Origin: Aeromicrobium sp.
Lineage (GTDB): Bacteria > Actinomycetota > Coriobacteriia > Anaerosomatales > Anaerosomataceae
NCBI GenBank assembly: GCA_015351705.1
Contig: JADIIM010000039.1
Coordinates: 1-32,929, forward strand
Direction of reading: 5' to 3'
Length of the DNA stretch: 32,929 bases
Under the pieces are notes generated by a model. It searched no databases. It was not told the DNA's origin and was given only the letters and a program-made list of their open reading frames with translations. This document shows, one piece after another, positions 8,725-15,629 of the stretch. The position numbers and the translations under genes are program-made. How positions within the stretch are numbered: position 1 is the first letter of the stretch; each line of letters starts with the position of its first letter.

Positions 8725-10125
8725 TCAATCCTCCCGGTCGCCTGGACCACCGCGCCCATAGCCGCGCGGCTCTTCGGCCACGTGGTAGGTGCGCTGCGGG
8801 TCGGTGGGCCCGCTGCCGACCTCCACCACCAGCCCGCGCTCGATCAGCTTCTGCAGGCGGGTTCGCGTGGCGCGGGGCGTCCGGCCTATCGCAGCCGCCA
8901 CCTCGCTCGTGGTCAGCCCGTCCGAATCACGCATCGCCGAGAGCGCCGCCTCGTCGATCGCGTCGATGGCGCGCGGTGGCTCACTCCGTCCCGAGGTGAG
9001 CGTCACACGGAAGCGCATCCCGACCTCCTCGAGCAGCGGCTCCGGCAGTCCGGCCTGGCGGCAGGCCTCGCGCATGCGCGCCACCCCGCTGCCCCACTGC
9101 TCGATCAGGCCGAGCTCGCGGAACACGCGCCCGATCACGCGATTTCGCAGCTTGGACACGCCGCCGAGGACGTCGGCGATGGTGAGGCCCGGCACGAGCA
9201 TGCCGGGGTTCTCGACTTCCAGGCGGTCGTCGAAGATCGCGATGCGGATGGGCGCTCCCTGCTGCGAGTAGTCCGCGTGCACCACCGCGTTCACGATCGC
9301 TTCGCGCACCGCGGCAGGCGGGTACTCGGGCACCTCGAGCCGACGCGCTCCACCGATCTCGTAGCGCGTGGCCGTGTTGCGCACCACGAACGCGATCGCG
9401 TGGTCCACCGCATCAATGAGCGGAACGGTGATGTCCGCCGAGTCGATGATCGTGCTCTTGGAGGCGCCCTTGAACCGCCCCGCCTGCACCCACGCGTCCG
9501 GGAAGCGCTCCAGCCGGTCTCGGCCAAAGAGGAGCAGCCCGCCGACGGTAGGAGCATCACGCCCCTGGGCGGTGGTGGTGAGCCGGAGCGTCTTCAGGTC
9601 CGAGCGCCGGATATCCCGCACTCCAGAGAACGCCGTCCGCACCGCCGCGAGATCGATGGCGTCGGCCCCGAGGTCTGGCACCGGCTGCTCGTCGAAACCC
9701 ACGCCCTGCGCCGAGCGCGCGATCTCGGCGGCCAGCTGCGCGTCCGCCCGGCGGTTGGTGGAGCCGAGGCGCACGAACGTCCCCTCGGCGGGACCGAGCG
9801 ATGCGACGTGGTATGGACGCGATGGGCCGAGATGGACGCGCACAGCCACGACGTGCGTGCTGCGCCAGGGCACGACCTCGATGTCCGGCAGCACGCGGGG
9901 GACGATGCCGTCGGCAATGATGCTCGCCAGGCGCTCCTCGAGATCGAGCGGCTCCGGCACGCCCACGACCGCGCCGGTCCGGTCCTCGATGCCGAACAGC
10001 AGCCTGCCGCCCGCGGTGTTCGCGAACGCACACACCGTGCGCAGGATCGGCCCCGCCGAGGAAGCGTCTCGCTTGAACTCGAGCGTCTTGCCTTCCGGGG
10101 CGGACTTGAGAGTGCGGAGGTCCAT
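8725..10125 (-). CDS. AlbA_2 - GHKL ATPase - winged-helix regulator
   Basis: 466-residue predicted DNA-binding protein often annotated as RecG-like or putative transcriptional regulator. Domain order: Schlafen-type AlbA_2 domain (about 5-130; EGKTLEFKRDAS, FANTAGGRLLFGIED), a middle region, GHKL/HATPase_c_4-like domain (about 280-385; VREAIVNAVVHADYSQQG and QWGSGVARMREACR), and a C-terminal winged helix (about 408-445; LTTSEVAAAIGRTPRATRTRLQKLIERGLV). It probably senses a nucleotide or nucleic-acid signal and regulates transcription; AlbA_2 proteins are common beside defence genes. The ATG at 10125 lies 7 bases after a -10-like TAGACT, suggesting a leaderless message. An 11-bp perfect inverted repeat covers that promoter. 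It is followed by rtcB and divergent from the restriction-modification operon. Confidence 0.85.
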   Translation of the reverse strand: MDLRTLKSAPEGKTLEFKRDASSAGPILRTVCAFANTAGGRLLFGIEDRTGAVVGVPEPLDLEERLASIIADGIVPRVLPDIEVVPWRSTHVVAVRVHLGPSRPYHVASLGPAEGTFVRLGSTNRRADAQLAAEIARSAQGVGFDEQPVPDLGADAIDLAAVRTAFSGVRDIRRSDLKTLRLTTTAQGRDAPTVGGLLLFGRDRLERFPDAWVQAGRFKGASKSTIIDSADITVPLIDAVDHAIAFVVRNTATRYEIGGARRLEVPEYPPAAVREAIVNAVVHADYSQQGAPIRIAIFDDRLEVENPGMLVPGLTIADVLGGVSKLRNRVIGRVFRELGLIEQWGSGVARMREACRQAGLPEPLLEEVGMRFRVTLTSGRSEPPRAIDAIDEAALSAMRDSDGLTTSEVAAAIGRTPRATRTRLQKLIERGLVVEVGSGPTDPQRTYHVAEEPRGYGRGGPGDRED

Positions 10126-10132
10126 ACTCGGA

Positions 10133-10160
10133 AGTCTACTCTGAAGTTGATGGAGTGCAA
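10133..10160 (-). promoter_or_regulatory. Putative leaderless promoter of the AlbA_2 regulator
   Basis: Minus-strand TTGCAC (10155-10160), 16-base spacer, TAGACT (10133-10138), then 7 bases to the ATG at 10125. The predicted transcription start falls on the start codon and no Shine-Dalgarno sequence is present, consistent with a leaderless message, which is common in actinobacteria. Confidence 0.45.
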
Positions 10161-10174
10161 GGGCTTCAGAGTAG
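10136..10174. promoter_or_regulatory. 11-bp perfect inverted repeat (operator candidate)
   Basis: CTACTCTGAAG (10136-10146) and its exact complement CTTCAGAGTAG (10164-10174) flank a 17-base centre. The repeat spans the predicted -35/-10 of the AlbA_2 gene and ends 8 bases before the -35 of the divergent methyltransferase promoter, so one bound factor could control both. The AlbA_2 protein itself is the obvious candidate, by inference. Confidence 0.6.
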
Positions 10175-10182
10175 GTTGGCGC

Positions 10183-10211
10183 TTGATCCCTGTCATAGCT
10201 AGCCCTACAAT
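10183..10211 (+). promoter_or_regulatory. Promoter of the restriction-modification methyltransferase
   Basis: TTGATC (10183-10188), exactly 17 bases, TACAAT (10206-10211): a very good sigma-70-type promoter. The -35 hexamer contains GATC, the site cut by Sau3AI-family enzymes like the one encoded here, so methylation could feed back on the methyltransferase gene. The predicted start is near 10218. Confidence 0.65.
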
Positions 10212-10212
10212 G

Positions 10213-10233
10213 TGAACATGTGTTCGCCCGAAC
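10213..10233. promoter_or_regulatory. SOS-box-like and adjoining palindromes at the methyltransferase start site
   Basis: TGAACATGTGTTCG (10213-10226) has the GAAC-N4-GTTC core of the Gram-positive LexA box. It runs directly into a second inverted repeat, GTTCG-CC-CGAAC (10222-10233), sharing the GTTCG half. Both lie at the predicted transcription start, ideal for repression. The binder could be LexA or another dimeric repressor. Confidence 0.5.
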
Positions 10234-10248
10234 GGAGAGGCATCACCT

Positions 10249-11556
10249 GTGACCGAATCTCCCCAGTTCCGAGTTGCCGAGCTTTTCGCTGGCGTCGGTG
10301 GCTTCCGACTCGGGCTCGAGAAGAGCGGCTGGCAGGTCGTCTGGAGCAACCAGTGGGAGCCGTCTACGCGCGAGCAGCACGCATCCCGCTGCTACGAGGC
10401 ACGCTTCGGCTCTGACGGCCACGTCTGTGAGGACATCGAGAAGGTGGTGTCCGCCGCGGACGCGGACTCCGTCATCCCGGAAATCGATCTTCTCGTGGGC
10501 GGCTTTCCTTGTCAGGACTACTCGGTCGCGAAACCGCTCCCCAAGGCCACCGGGATCCACGGTAAGAAGGGCGTCCTGTGGTGGTCCATCCACGACATGC
10601 TGGAGCTCAAACACCCGCCGTTCGTCCTGCTTGAGAACGTAGACCGTCTCCTGAAGTCACCGGCCTCGCAGCGCGGCCGTGACTTCGCGATCATCCTGTC
10701 CTGCCTCGCGAAACTGGGCTACCAGGCCGAGTGGCGCGTGGTGAACGCGGCTGACTACGGGTTCCCCCAGAGACGCCGCCGCGTGTTCCTATTTGCGCAG
10801 CTTCTGGAGACGTGCGGGTCGTGGCAAGAGCCACTACGCCGACTCTATGCTGAGGGCGTCCTGGCGAAGGCGCTACCGGTTCAGCAGACAGGGGTCGTCT
10901 TGGAGCCTACCGAGCCGGACCTGCCACCCCTCGCTGCTGACCCGTACGTGGTCAGTGAGACGTTCGGCGTAGGACTCCGGCGGTCGCCTTTCGAGAACGC
11001 TGGAGTGATGGTTGAAGGCCGGGTCTGGACGCGAGTCGTCACGCCCAAGTTCACAGGCAAGCGCAGGACGCTTGGCGACGTCGTCGCGAAGACAGGCGAC
11101 GTTCCGGAGTCCTTCTTCGTCCCAGAGGGGCGGCGTGACCAGTGGGAATACCTCAAGGGTCCCAAAGCCGAGCCCCGCGTGGACAAGAAGACGGGCCATG
11201 AGTACCGCTACTCCGAGGGTGGCATGGCCTTCCCCGACCCGCTGGACCGCCCCGCACGGACCATCTTGACTGGCGAGGGCGGATCATCTGCTTCTCGCTT
11301 CAAGCACATCATCGTCGACCCCGCGACGGGCCGACTCCGACGTCTGGTACCCGAGGAGCTCGAGGAACTGAACGGCTTCCCGCGTGGCTGGACCGACACG
11401 GGCATGACGGATGGTAAGCGCGCCTTCATGATGGGGAACGCACTCGTTGTGGGCGTCGTCCAGCGCATCGGCAAGTCGATTCGGGCTGAAGCCGAGATCT
11501 GCGCTGCTAGCGCGAAGGAAGCACGCCGTGCCGAGCCAACTGGGGCCGATTCCTGA
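10249..11556 (+). CDS. DNA (cytosine-5)-methyltransferase of a Sau3AI-type R-M system
   Basis: 435 residues, GTG start at 10249. Transfers a methyl group from SAM to cytosine C5 and protects the host from the linked endonuclease. Conserved motifs in order: motif I AELFAGVGGFRLGL (about 10-23), catalytic PCQ motif GGFPCQDYS (Cys88), motif VI ENV (129-131), motif VIII QRRRRVF, a target-recognition region (about 190-330), motif IX/X near LNGFPRGWTD and MMGNALVVGVV. Because the partner enzyme is Sau3AI-like, the site is inferred to be GATC with methylation at C; the sequence does not prove it. It overlaps the vsr-like gene by 29 bases. Promoter and operator are described at 10183-10233. Confidence 0.93.
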   Translation: MTESPQFRVAELFAGVGGFRLGLEKSGWQVVWSNQWEPSTREQHASRCYEARFGSDGHVCEDIEKVVSAADADSVIPEIDLLVGGFPCQDYSVAKPLPKATGIHGKKGVLWWSIHDMLELKHPPFVLLENVDRLLKSPASQRGRDFAIILSCLAKLGYQAEWRVVNAADYGFPQRRRRVFLFAQLLETCGSWQEPLRRLYAEGVLAKALPVQQTGVVLEPTEPDLPPLAADPYVVSETFGVGLRRSPFENAGVMVEGRVWTRVVTPKFTGKRRTLGDVVAKTGDVPESFFVPEGRRDQWEYLKGPKAEPRVDKKTGHEYRYSEGGMAFPDPLDRPARTILTGEGGSSASRFKHIIVDPATGRLRRLVPEELEELNGFPRGWTDTGMTDGKRAFMMGNALVVGVVQRIGKSIRAEAEICAASAKEARRAEPTGADS

Positions 11557-11962
11557 GCCAACATCACCAGCGGTCACGCGGTCGATGCAGGGCAACCGCG
11601 GGAAGAACACCGAGCCGGAGCTGAAGCTTCGTCGGCTCCTCCGCGAGGCCGGCTACCCTGGCTACCGGCTCCACTGGAAGAAGGCGCCCGGTCGTCCGGA
11701 TGTCGCCTATCCCGGTCGGAAGGTCGCAATCTTCGTCAACGGCTGCTTCTGGCATCAGTGTCCGCATTGCCAGCCCGTGGCGCCCAAGAGCCATTCGGAG
11801 TACTGGCAGCGGAAGTTCGAGCTCAACCGGGAGCGCGACGAGCGGAAGCGACGGGAGCTCGAGGAGGCCGGGTGGACGGTGGTAACGGTGTGGGAGTGTG
11901 AGCTGAGGACAGCCGCTCCGAAGGTCGTCGATTCGCTGACAGGCCTACTCGAGATGCGCTAG
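11528..11962 (+). CDS. vsr: Very-short-patch mismatch repair endonuclease (Vsr)
   Basis: 144 residues, the usual Vsr length. Vsr nicks 5' of T in T:G mismatches that arise when 5-methylcytosine deaminates, and so accompanies C5 methyltransferases. Seen: MQGNRGKNTEPELKLRRLL (about 20-38), GRPDVAYPGRKVAIFVNGCFWHQCPHC (catalytic Asp, then the Zn-binding His/Cys group, about 58-84), and WTVVTVWECEL (about 117-127). The GTG at 11528, inside the methyltransferase gene, is preferred because GAAGGAAG precedes it and the family normally has about 20 residues before the RGK motif. The last 4 bases overlap the end of the convergent endonuclease gene. Confidence 0.93.
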   Translation: MPSQLGPIPEPTSPAVTRSMQGNRGKNTEPELKLRRLLREAGYPGYRLHWKKAPGRPDVAYPGRKVAIFVNGCFWHQCPHCQPVAPKSHSEYWQRKFELNRERDERKRRELEEAGWTVVTVWECELRTAAPKVVDSLTGLLEMR

Positions 11963-13305
11963 CTGTCTTCGGCATCCGCCAGTTGTTCGGCGAGATAGGA
12001 CTGATTCAGCCAGAACGACTTGCGGACCGCCAGGCTTCCACTCGGTGTAGACACAAGGTCGTGTCTATCGCGGCCGTGGGGCCGAACATGGCACATCTCG
12101 TTGTCACCACTTCCTGGCAGGTAGTCCGCCCTGTCCTCCCTGACCAACGCCACGGTCTGCTCGAAGCAATCACGCGCATGGACCTCGACATCATGCGTAG
12201 GCGGGGTCCAGAACTGAGTGCGCAAGAGTGTCGGCACGCCTTGTCTGTCGAGCTGATACACGACGAAGAGGAACCTGCGCATCAGTTGATCGCGAAGGTC
12301 CGAGTCCTCCCACCGCTGTTCAACGAGATCACAGTAGTCGAAAGCGGGGAACGAGACCGCCTCTTTGGGCGTGCCGCTCGGCCGGAGTCTGACGGTACGA
12401 ACGACCAGGTCCGCCTTCTCGAACTCGGCGACCTTCTTGTCGGCGGCTACACCCAGCATCCGCCTGGTCAGAACCGCATAGTAGTTCTTCGCACCTCGCT
12501 GGACCCGCACACCGAGCCTCGCAGCGATCTCGTCAGCGGTGAGCCCGATGAACGGCTTGAAGCGCTGATGCACGACATCCTCGAAAGTCGCACCAGAGCG
12601 GAGTTCGTCCGCGGACACAGCCGATTGGCGGTCCAGGCTGTCAGCGATGATCGAGTTCATGTAGCTTGCTTTGAGCGATAAGGCCCGGGGCTTCGCCGGC
12701 TCGGCGGAGAAGGGCTGCTCACGACGGTCCGCGCTCGTCGCCCCTTTGGTGCATGCGGCCAGATAGAGCGTATCGCCTTCGGACAACTCGTGAGCGCGCC
12801 CAGCGCGAACCTTCGCGACGATCTTCTCCCAGTCATCTCTGATGACCTCAAGATCGGCCTCAGGGAAGTCCCACAGTCGCACGATCTTGATCACGAAGTC
12901 GCGCGGGTCGCCCCCATCCTCATGCAGGTAGAACACCAGCAGCAGGTGCGCGTTCTTCCGAAGGAACGAGCTGCTCTCCCACTCCTCGGATACGACTGTC
13001 ATGTAGTCGATCATGCCGAGGACAAGCCGCTCCTTGGCGACGAGCCGCTTCCCCGACCGGCGAAGCGGTGTCGCCTTCAACTCGACTCCGGCGGCAGCGA
13101 AGTCAGGCTCGGGCCGACTGTTGGGTTCGTAGCCGAAGTAGTGTCGCTCCAAAGCGGTGCCGAAGCCGCCCTTGTGACCGGAGAAGTCGATCTTCGACGG
13201 GAGCGACTCGAGTACGTCTCGCAGGGAGTAGCCTACGAGCCTCTCAGCGTAGGCGACGATCGAGTCGCGGTCTTCCGGGTCGTATGGGAGTGATGGTTGA
13301 GACAT
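11959..13305 (-). CDS. Sau3AI-family type II restriction endonuclease
   Basis: 448 residues, similar to Sau3AI and LlaKR2I. Strong likeness in GGFGTALERHYFGYEPNS, PEPDFAAAGVELKATP, KERLVLGMIDY, AHELSEGDTLYLAACTKGA, RALSLKASYM and the C-terminal CHVRPHGRDRHD. Sau3AI has two MutH-like folds, the first catalytic and the second for allosteric DNA binding; the active site here would be Asp68, Glu75 and Lys77. The predicted target is GATC. The ATG at 13305 has GGAGG upstream; upstream in-frame starts add a non-homologous stretch. It is convergent with the methyltransferase-vsr operon, so protection and cutting are separately transcribed. All motifs look intact. Confidence 0.93.
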   Translation of the reverse strand: MSQPSLPYDPEDRDSIVAYAERLVGYSLRDVLESLPSKIDFSGHKGGFGTALERHYFGYEPNSRPEPDFAAAGVELKATPLRRSGKRLVAKERLVLGMIDYMTVVSEEWESSSFLRKNAHLLLVFYLHEDGGDPRDFVIKIVRLWDFPEADLEVIRDDWEKIVAKVRAGRAHELSEGDTLYLAACTKGATSADRREQPFSAEPAKPRALSLKASYMNSIIADSLDRQSAVSADELRSGATFEDVVHQRFKPFIGLTADEIAARLGVRVQRGAKNYYAVLTRRMLGVAADKKVAEFEKADLVVRTVRLRPSGTPKEAVSFPAFDYCDLVEQRWEDSDLRDQLMRRFLFVVYQLDRQGVPTLLRTQFWTPPTHDVEVHARDCFEQTVALVREDRADYLPGSGDNEMCHVRPHGRDRHDLVSTPSGSLAVRKSFWLNQSYLAEQLADAEDS

Positions 13306-13332
13306 CGCACCTCCGCAGACCAGGTTACACCA

Positions 13333-13373
13333 GTACCCCGCTCTCCCTGGGTACACACCCCTCCAGGGGGTGT
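13333..13373 (+). promoter_or_regulatory. Tandem hairpins covering the lipoprotein ribosome-binding site
   Basis: Two adjacent inverted repeats: GTACCC (13333-13338) with GGGTAC (13349-13354), and ACACCCC (13355-13361) with GGGGTGT (13367-13373). The second 3' arm contains the purine-rich ribosome-binding site of the gene starting at 13379, so the folded RNA would hide it. They could be a translational control element; no ligand class is recognised. Confidence 0.4.
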
Positions 13374-13378
13374 TCGTC

Positions 13379-13909
13379 ATGTCGCTTCGTCACATCTTGC
13401 TCGTCGCACTCGCGCTCGTCCTCGCCCTGGCCGCCGTCGGCTGCTCCTCGGACTCCGAACCGGCCGAGGACTCCTCGGCCACCGAACCCGCTGAGACCGA
13501 CGACGCCGGCGCAACCTCGGCAGAGTTCCGTGACCTGAGCTACCTCACCGGCACGTGGACGGTCACCACCGAGCTCGTGGAGATCGACAATCCCGCCATG
13601 ACAGCTGCGGCCGACCAGCCCGGCGCCACCTGGGAGTGCGTTGTCGCGGGGGACACGATGACGCTTGTCACCGAACGCCACGAGTACACCGGCACGCTGC
13701 GACCCGAGGCCGAGGGCGGATGGGTGTACGAGGCGTCGTCGACGTTCACCGATGAGGACGGCTACACCGTCACGAGCACGATCACCGTGAGCGGCAAACC
13801 GATCAGCGCGGACCTGGACGCGCTTGTCGGTGGCATGACCGGGACGATCGACACGCCTGATGGCCGCCTCTACACCGCGCGGTGGGACCTCGAGGGGCGG
13901 CGGCAGTAG
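13379..13909 (+). CDS. Small lipoprotein of unknown function
   Basis: 176-residue predicted lipoprotein: MSLRHILL start, hydrophobic segment, lipobox AAVGC near residues 18-22, then an acidic linker rich in Ser, Glu and Thr. The mature part (about 45-176) is Thr/Val/Tyr-rich and strand-like, including LTGTWTVTTELVEI, suggesting a single beta-barrel or sandwich domain exported to the cell surface, loosely like lipocalin-type proteins that carry a GTW near their N-terminus; that likeness is weak. ATG at 13379 is preceded by AGGGGGTG, which is paired in a predicted hairpin. It lies divergent from the Sau3AI-like gene; no functional link is evident. Confidence 0.65.
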   Translation: MSLRHILLVALALVLALAAVGCSSDSEPAEDSSATEPAETDDAGATSAEFRDLSYLTGTWTVTTELVEIDNPAMTAAADQPGATWECVVAGDTMTLVTERHEYTGTLRPEAEGGWVYEASSTFTDEDGYTVTSTITVSGKPISADLDALVGGMTGTIDTPDGRLYTARWDLEGRRQ

Positions 13910-13915
13910 CTGCGC

Positions 13916-13955
13916 TTGACCATGTCAGACCACGGTACTACTCTCGGTGGTACTA
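13916..13955 (+). promoter_or_regulatory. Promoter and repeated operator of toxin-antitoxin module 2
   Basis: TTGACC (13916-13921), 17-base spacer, TACTCT (13939-13944): a good promoter 36 bases before the antitoxin ATG. GGTACTA occurs twice in direct orientation (13934-13940 and 13949-13955), 15 bases apart and overlapping the -10 and start site, as expected for ribbon-helix-helix autorepression. Confidence 0.55.
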
Positions 13956-13979
13956 GAAGTGCCACCGAAGGAGTCCGCG

Positions 13980-14270
13980 ATGGCCAAGCCCACCATCTCC
14001 ATCCCCGACGGCATGCTGGAAGACATCGACCGCCGCGCCGCCGAGGCCGGCATCTCGCGCTCAGCGTTCGTCCAGGAGGCGATCGCCCGCTACGGCGAGG
14101 CGCTCGACGAGCAGACGGCACAGGAGGCCAGGGCGCGGCGCATCCACCGGGCGATCGAGGAGATGCGCGAGATCGGGAAGAAGATGCCCCCGGGTGTTGA
14201 TGGCACGGCCATCATCCGCCGCCTCCGCGATGCTCCGCCTCGGTGGCTCGAGCCAGAGGACGAACGATGA
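13980..14270 (+). CDS. CopG-type ribbon-helix-helix antitoxin (module 2)
   Basis: 96-residue antitoxin. The N-terminus KPTISIPDGMLEDIDRRAAEAGISRSAFVQEAI is a typical CopG/RHH fold (strand, helix A, helix B; about 3-37), longer and more distant than the FitA-like antitoxins of modules 1 and 3. The following charged helix (about 42-65) and proline-rich tail probably bind the toxin. ATG at 13980 has GAAGGAG at good spacing. The stop overlaps the downstream toxin start as ATGA. Direct repeats in its promoter suggest autoregulation. Confidence 0.85.
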   Translation: MAKPTISIPDGMLEDIDRRAAEAGISRSAFVQEAIARYGEALDEQTAQEARARRIHRAIEEMREIGKKMPPGVDGTAIIRRLRDAPPRWLEPEDER

Positions 14271-14701
14271 CTCCCCTCGACCTCGAAGAGAGCCGACATG
14301 TCGTCGTGGTAGACAGCTCAGTGGCGTTCAAGTGGTTCAGCGGCGTCGGTGAAGCACGGGTGCCGGAGGCGTTCGATCTGCTCGATCAGCACGGGACCGG
14401 CGGGATCCTGCTCGTGGTGCCGGCACACCTGCCGGCAGAAGTACTGAACGGGCTCCGCTACTCACGTCTGGATTCTGAAGATGTCGCGCGCTCCGCGGCA
14501 GCCCTGAGTCATGCAGAGCTTGTCACTGTGCCCCTCACGGCGCAGCTCACGCAGCTCGCGGTCGAGATCGCCTTCACCCACGATCTCACGATCCACGACG
14601 CGCTCTTCCCCGCGCTTGCCACCCTCCTCGATGCCGAACTCGTCACCGCCGACCGCACACAGGCGCGCGTGACCGAGTGCCGGGTGCGGCTGCTGGCGTA
14701 G
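14267..14701 (+). CDS. PIN-domain toxin (module 2)
   Basis: 144-residue PIN-domain protein, probably an RNase toxin. The acidic residues are Asp16 (VVVVDSSVAFKWF), Glu58 (LPAEVLNGL), Asp111 (LTIHDALFPALA) and Asp129 (VTADRTQ). Compared with the other two PIN toxins here it has a longer N-terminus and TIHDA in place of the VYDC/IYDC motif, so it is a separate lineage. The start (ATG 14267) overlaps the antitoxin stop. No toxin target can be read from the sequence. Confidence 0.88.
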   Translation: MTPLDLEESRHVVVVDSSVAFKWFSGVGEARVPEAFDLLDQHGTGGILLVVPAHLPAEVLNGLRYSRLDSEDVARSAAALSHAELVTVPLTAQLTQLAVEIAFTHDLTIHDALFPALATLLDAELVTADRTQARVTECRVRLLA

Positions 14702-14743
14702 GGCACGCGAACGACCGGACCGAAGCGCGGCGCGCCCCTCGGG

Positions 14744-14749
14744 TACACT
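14744..14749 (+). promoter_or_regulatory. -10 element, possible leaderless start
   Basis: TACACT lies 6 bases before the ATG at 14756, so transcription would begin at about the start codon. No Shine-Dalgarno sequence is present. No good -35 is visible 17 bases upstream. Confidence 0.35.
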
Positions 14750-14755
14750 GTCGAT

Positions 14756-15496
14756 ATGACAAGTCCCGTAGCCATCGTGGAGATCGCCGGTCGCGACAGC
14801 GTCGCCGCGGCAGTGGCGGCTGTGCGCGAGCACGGCTTTCGCGAGCTGCTGCCCACGATCGCGCTCACCGGCACCGAGACCGGGGACCGCGACGCGCCCA
14901 GACGCGCTGTGGCGACTCTCCGGGGGCTTGTGGCCGGAGACGCGACCGTGCACGACCCCGTGGCCCTCTCAGACCCCGCGCTCTGGTCCGCGATGAATGC
15001 GCGTCCATCAGCCGAGGTCCACCGCCGCTTCGGCGTGTGCTCACCGTGCCTGGCCTGTCACCTGTACCTGCACCTCCTGCGCGTGCCGCTGGCATGGTCA
15101 CACGACAACGCACCGGTGATCGCCGGAGAGCGCGACACGCACGACGGGCGCGTCAAGCTCTCCCAGACCACCGAGAGCATCGACGCCGCCATCAGGGTGC
15201 TCGCGCACGCGGGCGTCGAACTGCTGCAGCCCGTGCGCTCGGCCACCGGAGCCGAGATCGCCGAGTTCGTGGGCGACGACTGGGACGAGCGCGTGGGCCA
15301 CCTCGGTTGTCAGTTGTCGGGCAACTACGCCGACTTCGACGGCACGGTCGCGTACGACCATGCGGGATACGCGCGCTACCTCACCGAGTTCTTCGAGCCC
15401 GTAGGCCGCGCGGTGATCGATGCCTGGCGAGCCGAACGAGATGGCGCCCCGGCAGCCGACTTCAACACCGTGGTCAGGAGCGTTCTCGCACGCTGA
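14756..15496 (+). CDS. PP-loop-like (adenine nucleotide alpha hydrolase) protein with cysteine cluster
   Basis: 246 residues. The opening VAIVEIAGRDSVAAAVAAV resembles the PP-loop SGGxDS, here as AGRDS, found in some predicted PP-loop ATPases (COG1365-like). Other visible features: a CSPCLAC motif (C-x2-C-x2-C, about residues 96-102) and a further cysteine in LGCQLSGNY (about 182-190). PP-loop enzymes with cysteine clusters often act in tRNA thiolation or modified-base or sulfur chemistry, binding Zn or Fe-S. Function here is not assigned. The next-best reading is an unrelated metal-binding protein with a chance loop. Start: the ATG at 14756 sits directly after a -10-like TACACT, suggesting leaderless translation. 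Confidence 0.55.
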   Translation: MTSPVAIVEIAGRDSVAAAVAAVREHGFRELLPTIALTGTETGDRDAPRRAVATLRGLVAGDATVHDPVALSDPALWSAMNARPSAEVHRRFGVCSPCLACHLYLHLLRVPLAWSHDNAPVIAGERDTHDGRVKLSQTTESIDAAIRVLAHAGVELLQPVRSATGAEIAEFVGDDWDERVGHLGCQLSGNYADFDGTVAYDHAGYARYLTEFFEPVGRAVIDAWRAERDGAPAADFNTVVRSVLAR

Positions 15497-15596
15497 GCCG
15501 TGAATCACATCCAGGCCACAACCGGTTTTGACCCCCTCGGTACGATCATCACGCACGGCACATCGCCGCTCGTATCCGGGAGGTGCTATCATTATG

Positions 15597-15602
15597 CAAT
15601 CA
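15597..15602 (+). promoter_or_regulatory. Putative -10 element of toxin-antitoxin module 3
   Basis: TATCAT, the same hexamer used before module 1 and the Rrf2 gene, 27 bases before the antitoxin ATG. The rest of the 133-base gap from 15497 holds no other feature I can support. Confidence 0.35.
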
Positions 15603-15629
15603 CTCGCCCACACGAGGAGACGTGAGACG

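Noticed and set aside
10136-10174. Inverted repeat as a transcription terminator
   Set aside because: It lies between divergent genes on top of promoters, with a 17-base centre and no T-run.
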